Positions 18,102 to 25,853 of a stretch of DNA of 64,000 bases are shown here, piece after piece (positions within the stretch are counted from its first letter, which is position 1; each line of letters opens with the position of its first letter). Source of the DNA: Salinisphaera shabanensis E1L3A (GTDB taxonomy: Bacteria; Pseudomonadota; Gammaproteobacteria; Nevskiales; Salinisphaeraceae); assembly GCF_000215955.2 (NCBI RefSeq), contig NZ_AFNV02000021.1, positions 1 through 64,000 on the forward strand, given 5' to 3'. A program made the position numbers and the translations under genes. A model generated the notes under the pieces. The model ran no database searches and had not been told where the DNA came from. It worked only from the letters and a program-made list of their open reading frames with translations.

Positions 18102-19472
18102 ATGCGTTTTCGTACTCAACGCGTGGCGTACTGGTATTTCGCCGTCGCGCTCAGCCTGTTCGGGTTGCAGCTGGTCATGGGGCTGCTCATGGCAGCCAAG
18201 TATCTCGGGCCGGATCCGCTTATCGATCTGCTGCCGTTCGATGTCGCCAAAGCGATGCACACGAATCTTCTTATCGTGTGGGTATTGGCTGGTTTCATGG
18301 GCGGTACGTACTACGTGGTCGCCGAAGAGTCACGTACCGAGCTCTATAGCGAACGCCTGGCCTATATACAGCTCGTGGCCTGGACCCTCATGGGGGCGAC
18401 GGCGATTGTGGGATACATGCTCGGCTGGACCGCGGGTATCAAGATGCTCGAACAGCCGTATCCACTGAAGCTCGTGATCGTCGCGGTCATGCTGCTGTTC
18501 TTCTTCAATATCTTCATGACGATCCGCCAGGCCGGACGTTGGACACTGACCGAGGGCGTGCTGATCGCCGGTCTCGTATTGGCTGCCTTGCTCTATTTGC
18601 CGGCGCTGCTGCCGTACGACAACTACACGGTCGAAACCTTCTATCGCTGGTGGACAATCCACCTGTGGGTCGAAGGCGTATGGGAAATGATTCAAGGTTC
18701 GATGCTCGCGTTCCTGCTCGTACGCCTATCCGGTGCGGATCGTGAGGTCATGGAGAAATGGCTGTACGTGATCGTGGGTCTGGTGTTCATGGCCGGTATT
18801 CTCGGCACCGCGCACCATTACTACTGGACGGGCGTGCCCGGTTACTGGCTACCGATTGGCGGTTTCTTCAGCGCGCTCGAACCGGTTGCACTCGTCGGTA
18901 TGGCGATTTATGCCTATGCCGCGATTCGCCGTTCCGGGGCCGCGCATCCCAATACGCTGGCTGTGCACTGGACGATTGGCAGTGCTGTGTTCACGCTTTT
19001 CGGCGCCGGTCTGCTGGGCCTGGCGCACACCTGGCCGGCGATCAATAAATGGACACACGGTACGCTGATTACCGCCATGCACGGCCATGCGGCCTTTTAC
19101 GGCGCGTACGCGATGATCGTATTGGCGATGATCAGTTATACCCGCCCATATTTGACAAGCAACCGCCCCGAGCGCGGGCAAAGCCTGGGTTACTGGGCAT
19201 TCTGGCTTCAGGTCGCCGGCATGTTCGGGATGACGCTGTCGTTCGCGACTGCCGGCATCGGGCAAGTCTATCTGGAACGCGTCATGGGCCTGGGATATCT
19301 CGATACCCAGTTGAAGATACAAATCCACTTCGTGATGCTCGTCGCGACAGGCTCGCTGTTCGCCGTCGGGGTCATTCTCTATATCGTGGATTTCTTCCGC
19401 TTCGCGCCGCTTCGCGTCGCTGCGCCTCATGATGAGGGCGCTGCGCCCAGGCACGCGCCGGGCACGGTATGA
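18102..19472 (+). CDS. norB: nitric oxide reductase large subunit
   Basis: Catalytic subunit of the cytochrome bc-type NO reductase, which reduces 2 NO to N2O at a heme b3/FeB centre in the inner membrane. At 456 aa with about twelve hydrophobic helices, it has normal NorB size. The early AMHTNLLIVW (low-spin heme His), WWTIHLWVEGVWE (FeB-region His and the conserved Glu), HHYYWTGVP (FeB histidines) and HGHAAFYGAYAM (heme histidines) motifs are all intact. Its stop overlaps the norQ start by four bases. Expression should follow the FNR-type box at 16976. Confidence 0.95.
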   Translation: MRFRTQRVAYWYFAVALSLFGLQLVMGLLMAAKYLGPDPLIDLLPFDVAKAMHTNLLIVWVLAGFMGGTYYVVAEESRTELYSERLAYIQLVAWTLMGATAIVGYMLGWTAGIKMLEQPYPLKLVIVAVMLLFFFNIFMTIRQAGRWTLTEGVLIAGLVLAALLYLPALLPYDNYTVETFYRWWTIHLWVEGVWEMIQGSMLAFLLVRLSGADREVMEKWLYVIVGLVFMAGILGTAHHYYWTGVPGYWLPIGGFFSALEPVALVGMAIYAYAAIRRSGAAHPNTLAVHWTIGSAVFTLFGAGLLGLAHTWPAINKWTHGTLITAMHGHAAFYGAYAMIVLAMISYTRPYLTSNRPERGQSLGYWAFWLQVAGMFGMTLSFATAGIGQVYLERVMGLGYLDTQLKIQIHFVMLVATGSLFAVGVILYIVDFFRFAPLRVAAPHDEGAAPRHAPGTV

Positions 19473-20272
19473 GTCGGGCTCGGATGGCCGCAGATACGCC
19501 AGCGCCTTACTACGCCGCCTCGGCGGAAGAGATCGCGCTCTTCGAGCATTGTCATGCGCAGGAATTGGCAGTGATGATCAAAGGGCCCACGGGGTGCGGC
19601 AAAACGCGTTTTGTCGAACACATGGCCTGGCGTTTGGATCGTCCACTGATTACGGTCGCTTGCCACGACGATCTGTCGGTAAGCGATCTGGTCGGCCGAT
19701 TTCTAGTGCGGGACGATACGACGGTCTGGCAGGACGGCCCGTTGACCCGCGCCGTGCGCGAAGGCGCGATCTGTTATCTCGATGAGATCGTCGAGGCACG
19801 ACAGGACACGGTCGTGGTCATTCATTCGCTGACCGATCACCGGCGGCTGTTGCCCATCGACAAGACCGGCGAGACATTGACCGCCGCCCCGGGTTTCCAA
19901 CTCGTGGTGTCTTACAACCCCGGCTACCAGCATGCGCTGAAGGATTTCAAACCCAGTACCCGCCAGCGCTTTGTCGCACTCGAATTCGATTTTCCAACGT
20001 TCGAACGAGAAACCGAGATCGTGGCATACGAGGCCGATGTGCCACGCGCGACTGCACACGGACTGGTGGAACTGGCCTGGCGCATGCGCCGGCTTGAGGA
20101 TCGTGGTCTTGCCGAAGTACCGAGTACTCGGCTGCTGGTAGCCACGGCACGATTGATTGCATGCGGCGTCGAGGCGCGCCAGGCATGCCGCGTGGCGCTG
20201 ATCGCGCCCCTGACCGACGACCCCGAGGTCGCGGGTGCGCTTGCGGATCTGGTGGATGTCGCACTTGTATAA
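19469..20272 (+). CDS. norQ: NorQ/CbbQ-type AAA+ ATPase
   Basis: A 267-aa MoxR-class AAA+ ATPase that works with NorD to insert the FeB iron of NO reductase. The Walker A motif GPTGCGKT is at residues 39-46, Walker B is in GAICYLDEIVEA, and the sensor region VVSYNPGYQHALKDFKPSTRQRFVALEF is typical of CbbQ/NorQ. The ATG overlaps the norB stop (ATGA), so the two are translationally coupled. An ATG five codons later is an alternative start. norD follows after 15 bases. Confidence 0.94.
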   Translation: MSRARMAADTPAPYYAASAEEIALFEHCHAQELAVMIKGPTGCGKTRFVEHMAWRLDRPLITVACHDDLSVSDLVGRFLVRDDTTVWQDGPLTRAVREGAICYLDEIVEARQDTVVVIHSLTDHRRLLPIDKTGETLTAAPGFQLVVSYNPGYQHALKDFKPSTRQRFVALEFDFPTFERETEIVAYEADVPRATAHGLVELAWRMRRLEDRGLAEVPSTRLLVATARLIACGVEARQACRVALIAPLTDDPEVAGALADLVDVALV

Positions 20273-20287
20273 GCGGCGGCTCGCGTA

Positions 20288-22267
20288 ATGGCGGAACCTG
20301 AAGGCGTACTTATCGATGCAGCGCGGTGGTTGGTCGACCGCCTGCGACCGGAACGTGCGCCCGTTGAAGTTCCCTGCGTTGAACTGCTCGCAACTCATCG
20401 GCGGCGTCTGGAGCTATTGCTCGAAAGCGTATTCGCCATCGAGTTGCCGATACGCGTAGCCCAGCCGCCAGCGCCGCCCAGGCTCATGGAGCGCGCCGTA
20501 CGCCGGCTGCCGAAAGCGCATATCGATACGCGTGCGTTGCCTGGAACGGATGGGTGCGCTGTCCATCTTCCGTACTGTCTTGGCGGGTACGGCCAGCGCT
20601 CGCAACGCCTGTATCGCGTGATGGCACTGCACCAGGCCGTCAGAGCGGCGCGGTTGGCGCAGTGGACGCCGCCGTGTGCCAGTGCCTTGCAGAAGGATCT
20701 TTTCTGCCTCTATGAAGCCGCCGCCGCGGACGTGGTGTTGTGCACCAGCCTGCCCGGGACGGTGCGCGATCTGGAACTGCTGCATGCCTGTGCCAACGAG
20801 CAACGCCAGGGGCTGCATTATCGCTATGACACGCAACAGCGTATGGAGGCTTTGCGTACGCAGGCTCGCTCACTTCTCACAAAGCATGGGACGCGTTCGA
20901 TGCCGGGCGCATCCGAGTCGTGGGCGCGGGCGCAGGATCACGCCAAACGCCTCGCGACCGAACGGGAGGGGTATCAGCCTTTGCCACGCGATTTCTGGTG
21001 GGGGCGTTTGCTTGCCGCATCGAATATAGCCGGCGCCGTAGGGGCGACCGATGCAAATACGCCAGCGGGCAGCGAACGGGTGGCGACGCTCGAGCGAACG
21101 CCGGAGATACGCACATCGGACGAAGACGAGGACGACACGCAGGTCGGCCCGTGGATGATCCAGACTGACGACCCGCACGAACACGCCGAAGATCCACAAG
21201 GCTTGCGACGGCCTGCGGATAACGACGACGACAGCGAGCCAGAAGCGTTGTCGGAATCGGTGGCCGAACTGCCGCGCGCCAGCCAGGTCACGAGCCCGGA
21301 TCCCGTACGCGAAATTCTTCTGGCCGAGGAATCGACAGCGCCACGTAAAAAGCCCTCGTCGGCGCCGTGCGCCCGCCCCGATGGCAGACCATACCCGGAA
21401 TGGGATTATCGCGTCGGGCGCTACCGTGAAAACGCGGTCACGGTACACAGCGGCGATGTCGAGTTCGGCGATGCGGCCTGGGCACGGGCCCTCATGCGTC
21501 GGCGCCATACGTTGATCAGCGATGTGCGACGCCAGTTCCAGAAATTACGCGCCCAACGACAATGGCGACGGCGCCAGCCCGATGGCGAGACGGTCGATAT
21601 CGATGCGCTGGTTCTAGCGTATGGCGAGCGCAGGGCCGGCACGGTTGCCGATGATCATGTCTATCAACATTCGGTCCCGGCCCGCCGCGATGTCGCGATC
21701 ATGTTGCTCGTCGATATCAGCGGCTCGACCGACGCCTGGGTCGATGCCGACATGCGCATCATCGATGTCGAGAAAGAAGCGCTGCTCGTGGTTTCCGAGG
21801 CGTTACAAGCGCTTGGCGATGCGCATGCCATTTTCGTATTTTCCGGCGAGACGGCATCGCGGGTTTGTGTCGACCGGGTGCGCGGGTTCGACGACCGTGA
21901 AAGCGAGCCGTGTCGACGGCGTATCGCGGCTTTGGCGCCCCAGCGATTCACGCGCACAGGCGCGGCCATACGTCATGCGTCGACGCTGCTCGCCGCGCGT
22001 CCGGAACGCAAACGCCTGCTGCTGGTGATCTCCGACGGCAAGCCCAACGATGCGGACGGTTACGAAGGCCGCTACGGCGTCGAAGATACGCGTCAGGCAG
22101 TCCGCGAGGCACGCGACGACAATATCGAGAGCTTCTGTATCACGGTTGATCGACAAGCCCCGGTCTACATGCCGGCCGTGTTCGGCGCTAACGGCTATAC
22201 CGTACTGCGAAACCCGGCGAACCTCGCCGCTCGGCTCGTGCATGTGTTGCGTCGAATGCTCGAATGA
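20288..22267 (+). CDS. norD: NorD, von Willebrand factor A domain activation protein
   Basis: A 659-aa cytoplasmic partner of NorQ needed for active NO reductase. The N-terminal 260 residues are helical; a strongly acidic, low-complexity linker (about 275-345, rich in Asp/Glu) follows. The C-terminal VWA domain carries the MIDAS motif DISGS at about residue 476 (LLVDISGSTDAW), TGAAIRHAS and VISDGKPND. This order is normal for NorD. The acidic linker fits the halophile impression. It is the last gene of the nor cluster; nirK follows 116 bases later with its own FNR-type box. Confidence 0.93.
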   Translation: MAEPEGVLIDAARWLVDRLRPERAPVEVPCVELLATHRRRLELLLESVFAIELPIRVAQPPAPPRLMERAVRRLPKAHIDTRALPGTDGCAVHLPYCLGGYGQRSQRLYRVMALHQAVRAARLAQWTPPCASALQKDLFCLYEAAAADVVLCTSLPGTVRDLELLHACANEQRQGLHYRYDTQQRMEALRTQARSLLTKHGTRSMPGASESWARAQDHAKRLATEREGYQPLPRDFWWGRLLAASNIAGAVGATDANTPAGSERVATLERTPEIRTSDEDEDDTQVGPWMIQTDDPHEHAEDPQGLRRPADNDDDSEPEALSESVAELPRASQVTSPDPVREILLAEESTAPRKKPSSAPCARPDGRPYPEWDYRVGRYRENAVTVHSGDVEFGDAAWARALMRRRHTLISDVRRQFQKLRAQRQWRRRQPDGETVDIDALVLAYGERRAGTVADDHVYQHSVPARRDVAIMLLVDISGSTDAWVDADMRIIDVEKEALLVVSEALQALGDAHAIFVFSGETASRVCVDRVRGFDDRESEPCRRRIAALAPQRFTRTGAAIRHASTLLAARPERKRLLLVISDGKPNDADGYEGRYGVEDTRQAVREARDDNIESFCITVDRQAPVYMPAVFGANGYTVLRNPANLAARLVHVLRRMLE

Positions 22268-22306
22268 CCGCTCGATCACGACGATTCCTGAAAAACATGT
22301 TTTGTC

Positions 22307-22320
22307 TTGACCGACATCAA
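22307..22320 (+). promoter_or_regulatory. FNR/DNR-type operator upstream of nirK
   Basis: TTGACCGACATCAA matches the FNR/DNR consensus in nine of ten half-site positions. Activation from -41.5 predicts a start near 22355 with TATTCT at 22343-22348 as -10 and a 29-base leader to the nirK ATG. The geometry is therefore good for a class II activator site. Confidence 0.82.
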
Positions 22321-22383
22321 AGCCCGCCTGTTTTCCACTGCCTATTCTCCAGCTATCGATAACGGTAGCCAGGGAGAGCTCCA

Positions 22384-23757
22384 ATGAAAATAAGGCGTTG
22401 GGTCAACGCGTTAGGGGTGTTGTTGCTAGGGGCCAGTGTGTCCGTCGCAAGCGCAACACAAACAAATATCGCCGACGGCGTCAGCTTGAAGCCGGATGTC
22501 TCGATCACGTTGAAAACGGGAATCGGCGAAGAGGGTATGTACTTTCAAGGGGTCGGGGGCAAGATCGACGGGCGTATCAACCCTGAGATCAAGGTGCCCG
22601 AAGGCGCGGTTGTTCAGCTGACACTGATCAACGGTGATGGCGCGATGCACGATGTGGCCATTCCTGACCTGCATGTAAAATCCGATGGAGTGGTCGGACG
22701 GGATTCGAGTTCGGTATTCGTCTTCCGTGCCAACGAGGCCGGCCAGTTCGATTACTTCTGCACCATTCCCGGTCATCGGGCGGCCGGCATGGAAGGCACG
22801 CTGGTAATCGGAGAGACCGAAGCCAGCGACTTAACCGGCACACTCGACGATATCAGTCGCGATCCTGCGGATGTGCCCGCGGCGATCGGCGACCGTGATC
22901 CCAAGACGGTTAGTGTGGCAATGAAAACCGTTGAAAAGCAGGCGCGGCTTGCCGACGGGACCAGCTATCGTTACTGGACGTTCGACGGTCAAGTGCCGGG
23001 TCCGCTACTGCGTGTGCGTGAGGGCGATACGGTCGACCTGACGCTTAGCAACGCCGAGGACAGCACGATGATCCACTCGGTGGACTTTCATGCGGTCACG
23101 GGCCCGGGCGGCGGTGCGGCCGTACTTCAAGTACCGCCGGGTTCGGAAAAAAGTCTGTCGTTCAAGGCCATCAAACCCGGACTGTATGTCTACCACTGCG
23201 CCACGCCAATGGTCGCCCACCATATCGCCAACGGCATGTACGGCATGATTCTGGTGGAGCCGGAAGGCGGCCTGCCGCCGGTCGACCACGAGTTCTATGT
23301 GATGCAGGGCGAGATATACACCACGCAGGCCTATGGCCAGCATGGCGAGCAATCGTTCGATGTGCGCAAACTGCTTGATGAAAAACCGGAATACTATGTA
23401 TTCAATGGTTCCGTCGGGGCGCTGACCGACAAGCATCCGCTGACCGCGAAGGTCGGCGAGACGGTACGCATCTACTTCGGTGTCGGCGGGCCGAACGCCA
23501 CATCTTCTTTTCATGTGATTGGCGAGATGTTCGACAAGGCCTACGAATGGGGCGGCACGAGCAGTGCGCCGGCCGAGCATATCCAGACCATCAGCGTGCC
23601 GCCGGGCGGCGCCACGATCGTGGATTTCGAACTCGAAGTGCCCGGCAAGTACGTGCTTGTCGACCATGCGCTTAGCCGTATGGAGCGCGGGCTGGCCGGC
23701 TTCTTGAAAGTCGAAGGTGAAGACGCACCGGAGATCTATAACCCGGGCGGTGGCTAA
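22384..23757 (+). CDS. nirK: copper nitrite reductase with N-terminal cupredoxin domain
   Basis: Periplasmic enzyme reducing nitrite to NO. A signal peptide (cleavage near SVASA) precedes an extra type-1 copper domain with ligands His89, Cys126, His131 and Met136, then the two-domain NirK core. In the core the type-1 set is His231, Cys272, His280 and Met285; type-2 ligands are His236, His271 and His377; and catalytic Asp234 and His351 are present. The compact HCATPMVAHHIANGM spacing is that of class II NirK. N-terminal cupredoxin fusions are known, for example in Hyphomicrobium NirK. At 457 aa it is about one domain longer than ordinary NirK. A GGGAG ribosome site precedes the ATG, and a terminator follows. 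Confidence 0.95.
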   Translation: MKIRRWVNALGVLLLGASVSVASATQTNIADGVSLKPDVSITLKTGIGEEGMYFQGVGGKIDGRINPEIKVPEGAVVQLTLINGDGAMHDVAIPDLHVKSDGVVGRDSSSVFVFRANEAGQFDYFCTIPGHRAAGMEGTLVIGETEASDLTGTLDDISRDPADVPAAIGDRDPKTVSVAMKTVEKQARLADGTSYRYWTFDGQVPGPLLRVREGDTVDLTLSNAEDSTMIHSVDFHAVTGPGGGAAVLQVPPGSEKSLSFKAIKPGLYVYHCATPMVAHHIANGMYGMILVEPEGGLPPVDHEFYVMQGEIYTTQAYGQHGEQSFDVRKLLDEKPEYYVFNGSVGALTDKHPLTAKVGETVRIYFGVGGPNATSSFHVIGEMFDKAYEWGGTSSAPAEHIQTISVPPGGATIVDFELEVPGKYVLVDHALSRMERGLAGFLKVEGEDAPEIYNPGGG

Positions 23758-23780
23758 GCACGCAGGTGCTCAAGCACGAA

Positions 23781-23810
23781 AGCCGGCGCCTAGTGCGCCG
23801 GCTTTTTTTT
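23781..23810 (+). terminator. rho-independent terminator after nirK
   Basis: The nine-base stem AGCCGGCGC/GCGCCGGCT with loop CTAGT is followed by eight T residues, 24 bases after the nirK stop. It separates nirK from the convergent DUF3565 gene. Confidence 0.93.
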
Positions 23811-23829
23811 GCGTCGCTGCGGGCGGTTT

Positions 23830-24285
23830 TCAGATCAGTCGATACGACCGGATACGTCCGCGTACCGTCGTCAGCGCTAGCAGATGAAACGCCAGCGTGG
23901 GTGGTATTGCGGTAACTGAGCCAGGGCAGAGCGATCGTTCGATCTGCAACGTGTCGATGAAGAGCATCGCACGGCCGGATTCGATCTCGATCTTTTGCCA
24001 GTAGCGGTTCGGAGCGCCGCTACGAGGAAGTTCGTCGTTGCAGTCGAGGTTGAACACCTCGTCCGGTGGTCGATGCTCGAGTATCCGCACAGGCCATTCC
24101 AGCCGGTCGCAGCGCAAACAATCGAACGATCGGCCCAACCAGGATGCACGCCCGGCCGCATGTATGACCCAAGGCCGGTTGATGAACGGTGGGCGGTGGC
24201 GAACGTGTCGGTTATGCCCGCAGGCCAGGCGGGCGGCCCAATCGCCTTCAGCGTCACGGCCGAAGCCTAGAATGGTTCGCTGCAT
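23830..24285 (-). CDS. DUF3565-domain protein
   Basis: A 151-aa soluble protein of unknown function. The N-terminal half, ILGFGRDAEGDWAARLACGHNRHVRHRPPFINRPWV, is the conserved core of the DUF3565 family with its CGHxxHxRH cluster and a later CLRC pair, suggesting metal binding. The second half, from about residue 75, does not match anything I recognise and may be lineage-specific. It starts 12 bases after the azurin terminator, so it is probably read by limited read-through or its own promoter. Members of this family often lie near nitrosative-stress and denitrification genes, as here; that is context, not function. Confidence 0.75.
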   Translation of the reverse strand: MQRTILGFGRDAEGDWAARLACGHNRHVRHRPPFINRPWVIHAAGRASWLGRSFDCLRCDRLEWPVRILEHRPPDEVFNLDCNDELPRSGAPNRYWQKIEIESGRAMLFIDTLQIERSLCPGSVTAIPPTLAFHLLALTTVRGRIRSYRLI

Positions 24286-24296
24286 GCGGATTCCAT

Positions 24297-24328
24297 AAAA
24301 AAGGCCACGCAGCGGATGCCGCGCGGCC
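24297..24328 (-). terminator. rho-independent terminator after azurin gene
   Basis: On the minus strand the stem GGCCGCGC/GCGTGGCC (one G-T pair) with a ten-base loop is followed by six T residues, 20 bases after the azurin stop. It marks the end of the long cco-azurin transcript. Confidence 0.85.
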
Positions 24329-24348
24329 TCGAAACCAAACCGTGTCGT

Positions 24349-24810
24349 CTACTTGACGACCAGTTTGCCGTGCATCATCGAGCTGTGGCCCGGGAAGGTG
24401 CAGTAGTAGCTGTAGTCACCCCCGGCTTTGAGGTCCGCGGTGCTGAACGTGACGCTCGACGATTCGCCGCCGCCGATCAGATCGGTATGGGCGATGATCT
24501 TGTCGTCGTCGGGTAGATATTCGTTGTCGAGGCCGGCCTGCATGCCTTCGGATGTGATGGCCTGCTTGTCGGCTTCTTTGGACAGCACCCAGTTGTGACC
24601 CATCTGAGCCACCGGCATCTTGCCGGTATGCTCAAGGGTGAGCGTGACTTCGTCGCAGTCGGCAGGGACCACGAGTTCGGATTTGTTGAACTGCATCTGG
24701 TCGTTACCGCTGATCGACAGCTCGCAGCTATCGGCGGCGGCCGCCGGGCCGGCCATGAATACGGCACCGACCGCGGTCAGCGCACTTGCAGCCAGAAATT
24801 TCTTCATCAT
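24349..24810 (-). CDS. azu: azurin
   Basis: Periplasmic type-1 blue copper protein that carries electrons to nitrite reductase, NO reductase or cytochrome oxidase. A signal peptide (MMKKFLAAS...GPAAAA) precedes the mature domain beginning DSCELSISGNDQMQF. Copper ligands are His72 (MGHNW), Cys137, His142 and Met146 in YYCTFPGHSSMM; the Cys29-Cys52 disulphide pair is also present. Two adjacent ATG codons follow an AGGAAA ribosome site. It sits 63 bases after the TauE/SafE-like gene on the same strand, so it may be the distal cistron of the cbb3 operon. No separate FNR box was seen in front. Confidence 0.95.
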   Translation of the reverse strand: MMKKFLAASALTAVGAVFMAGPAAAADSCELSISGNDQMQFNKSELVVPADCDEVTLTLEHTGKMPVAQMGHNWVLSKEADKQAITSEGMQAGLDNEYLPDDDKIIAHTDLIGGGESSSVTFSTADLKAGGDYSYYCTFPGHSSMMHGKLVVK

Positions 24811-24873
24811 TGTCGTTTCCTTTTTACAGGTTGGGTGACAGGTGTAGCCGTCGGGTAAATGCCGAACATAAGG

Positions 24874-25608
24874 CTAGAGTATGGTTTCGCCCGGTCCGCA
24901 GAGGCCGAGCATGTTGAGATAACCGCCGGCCGGCGCGTGATGCATGAGCCAGGGCATGAGTGCGGTCAGCACACCCAGCAACACGACGAATGCGCCGCCG
25001 GCGCGTCGGAAGGATGGCCGTCGGGTGAGCCGCTGCAGACGCGACGCCGCCGTGCCAGTCGCAATGAGTGCAGGTGCGGTGCCCAACCCGAAGGCCAGCA
25101 TGAGCGCGGCACCCTGGACACTGCCGCCGCTGAAGGTAGCCGCCACCAGAATCGAATAGACGAGGCCGCACGGCAGCCAGCCCCAGAGGCCGCCAAGCAA
25201 TAAGGCGGGCAGCGCGCCGCGCCGGCCGATCAAGGCACGGGCGGCAGGCGAAATGCGATGCCAGAGCCGGAAGCCGAGATTCTCGATCGGCCGCAGCAAG
25301 CGCCAGTTCAGCGCAATCTGCAAACCGATGGCGACAAGCATCGCTCCGGCTATTGCACGCAAAATCACGATCAACAGTTGTGGGTCGAGAAGCTGGCCAA
25401 GACCAACGCCCACGCCGCCGGCCAGGGCGCCGGCGATCGTATAGCTGGTAATCCGGCCGGTGTTGTAAAGCAGTGCGGATACGATGGGCCGGCGGCGGCT
25501 TTGCGCACCGAAGGCAATCGCAATGCCACCGCACATGGCAATACAGTGCGAGCTGCCAACCAGCCCGGCAATCAGTGCGGCGGCAAACGTCAGCCCGTCT
25601 GCGTTCAC
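24874..25608 (-). CDS. TauE/SafE-like (DsbD-type) membrane protein of the cbb3 cluster
   Basis: A 244-aa inner-membrane protein with about six helices. The start GLVGSSHCIAMCGGIAIAFG is the signature of the sulfite-exporter/DsbD_2-like proteins that regularly close ccoGHIS clusters; WGWLPCGLVYSIL and FGLGTAPALIATG are also conserved. In this setting the family is linked to copper handling or assembly of the cbb3 oxidase, by association. It starts at a GTG that overlaps the ccoS stop by four bases (GTGA), so it is translationally coupled. The azurin gene follows. Confidence 0.85.
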   Translation of the reverse strand: MNADGLTFAAALIAGLVGSSHCIAMCGGIAIAFGAQSRRRPIVSALLYNTGRITSYTIAGALAGGVGVGLGQLLDPQLLIVILRAIAGAMLVAIGLQIALNWRLLRPIENLGFRLWHRISPAARALIGRRGALPALLLGGLWGWLPCGLVYSILVAATFSGGSVQGAALMLAFGLGTAPALIATGTAASRLQRLTRRPSFRRAGGAFVVLLGVLTALMPWLMHHAPAGGYLNMLGLCGPGETIL

Positions 25609-25853
25609 CGGGGCGGCTCCGTCGAGTGATCGTCGTCGTTCGTTTCTCGCTCGCTAGCGTGGGCTGCACTCGCATCCGCCGAAGGTTTGCGACCTTCTGG
25701 CGCGGAGGGCCAGTCATCGTCATCGAGCAGAATGCGATAGGCAGGGCTGTCCATATCGTCGAACTGGCCGTCCCCGACCGCCCAGAAAAACGCCCATACG
25801 GCGACGCCGACCAGTAAGAGCGTCAAAGGCAGGAGCACGAGTACGATCGTCAT
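25605..25853 (-). CDS. ccoS: cbb3-type oxidase assembly protein CcoS
   Basis: A small (82 aa) membrane protein needed for heme and copper incorporation into the cbb3 oxidase. One N-terminal helix (about residues 4-24) is followed by the hallmark FFWAVGDGQFDDMDSPAYRILLDDD. The C-terminal 30 residues are a variable acidic, Ser/Ala-rich tail longer than in most homologues. It overlaps ccoI upstream and the TauE/SafE-like gene downstream by four bases each. Confidence 0.93.
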   Translation of the reverse strand: MTIVLVLLPLTLLLVGVAVWAFFWAVGDGQFDDMDSPAYRILLDDDDWPSAPEGRKPSADASAAHASERETNDDDHSTEPPR

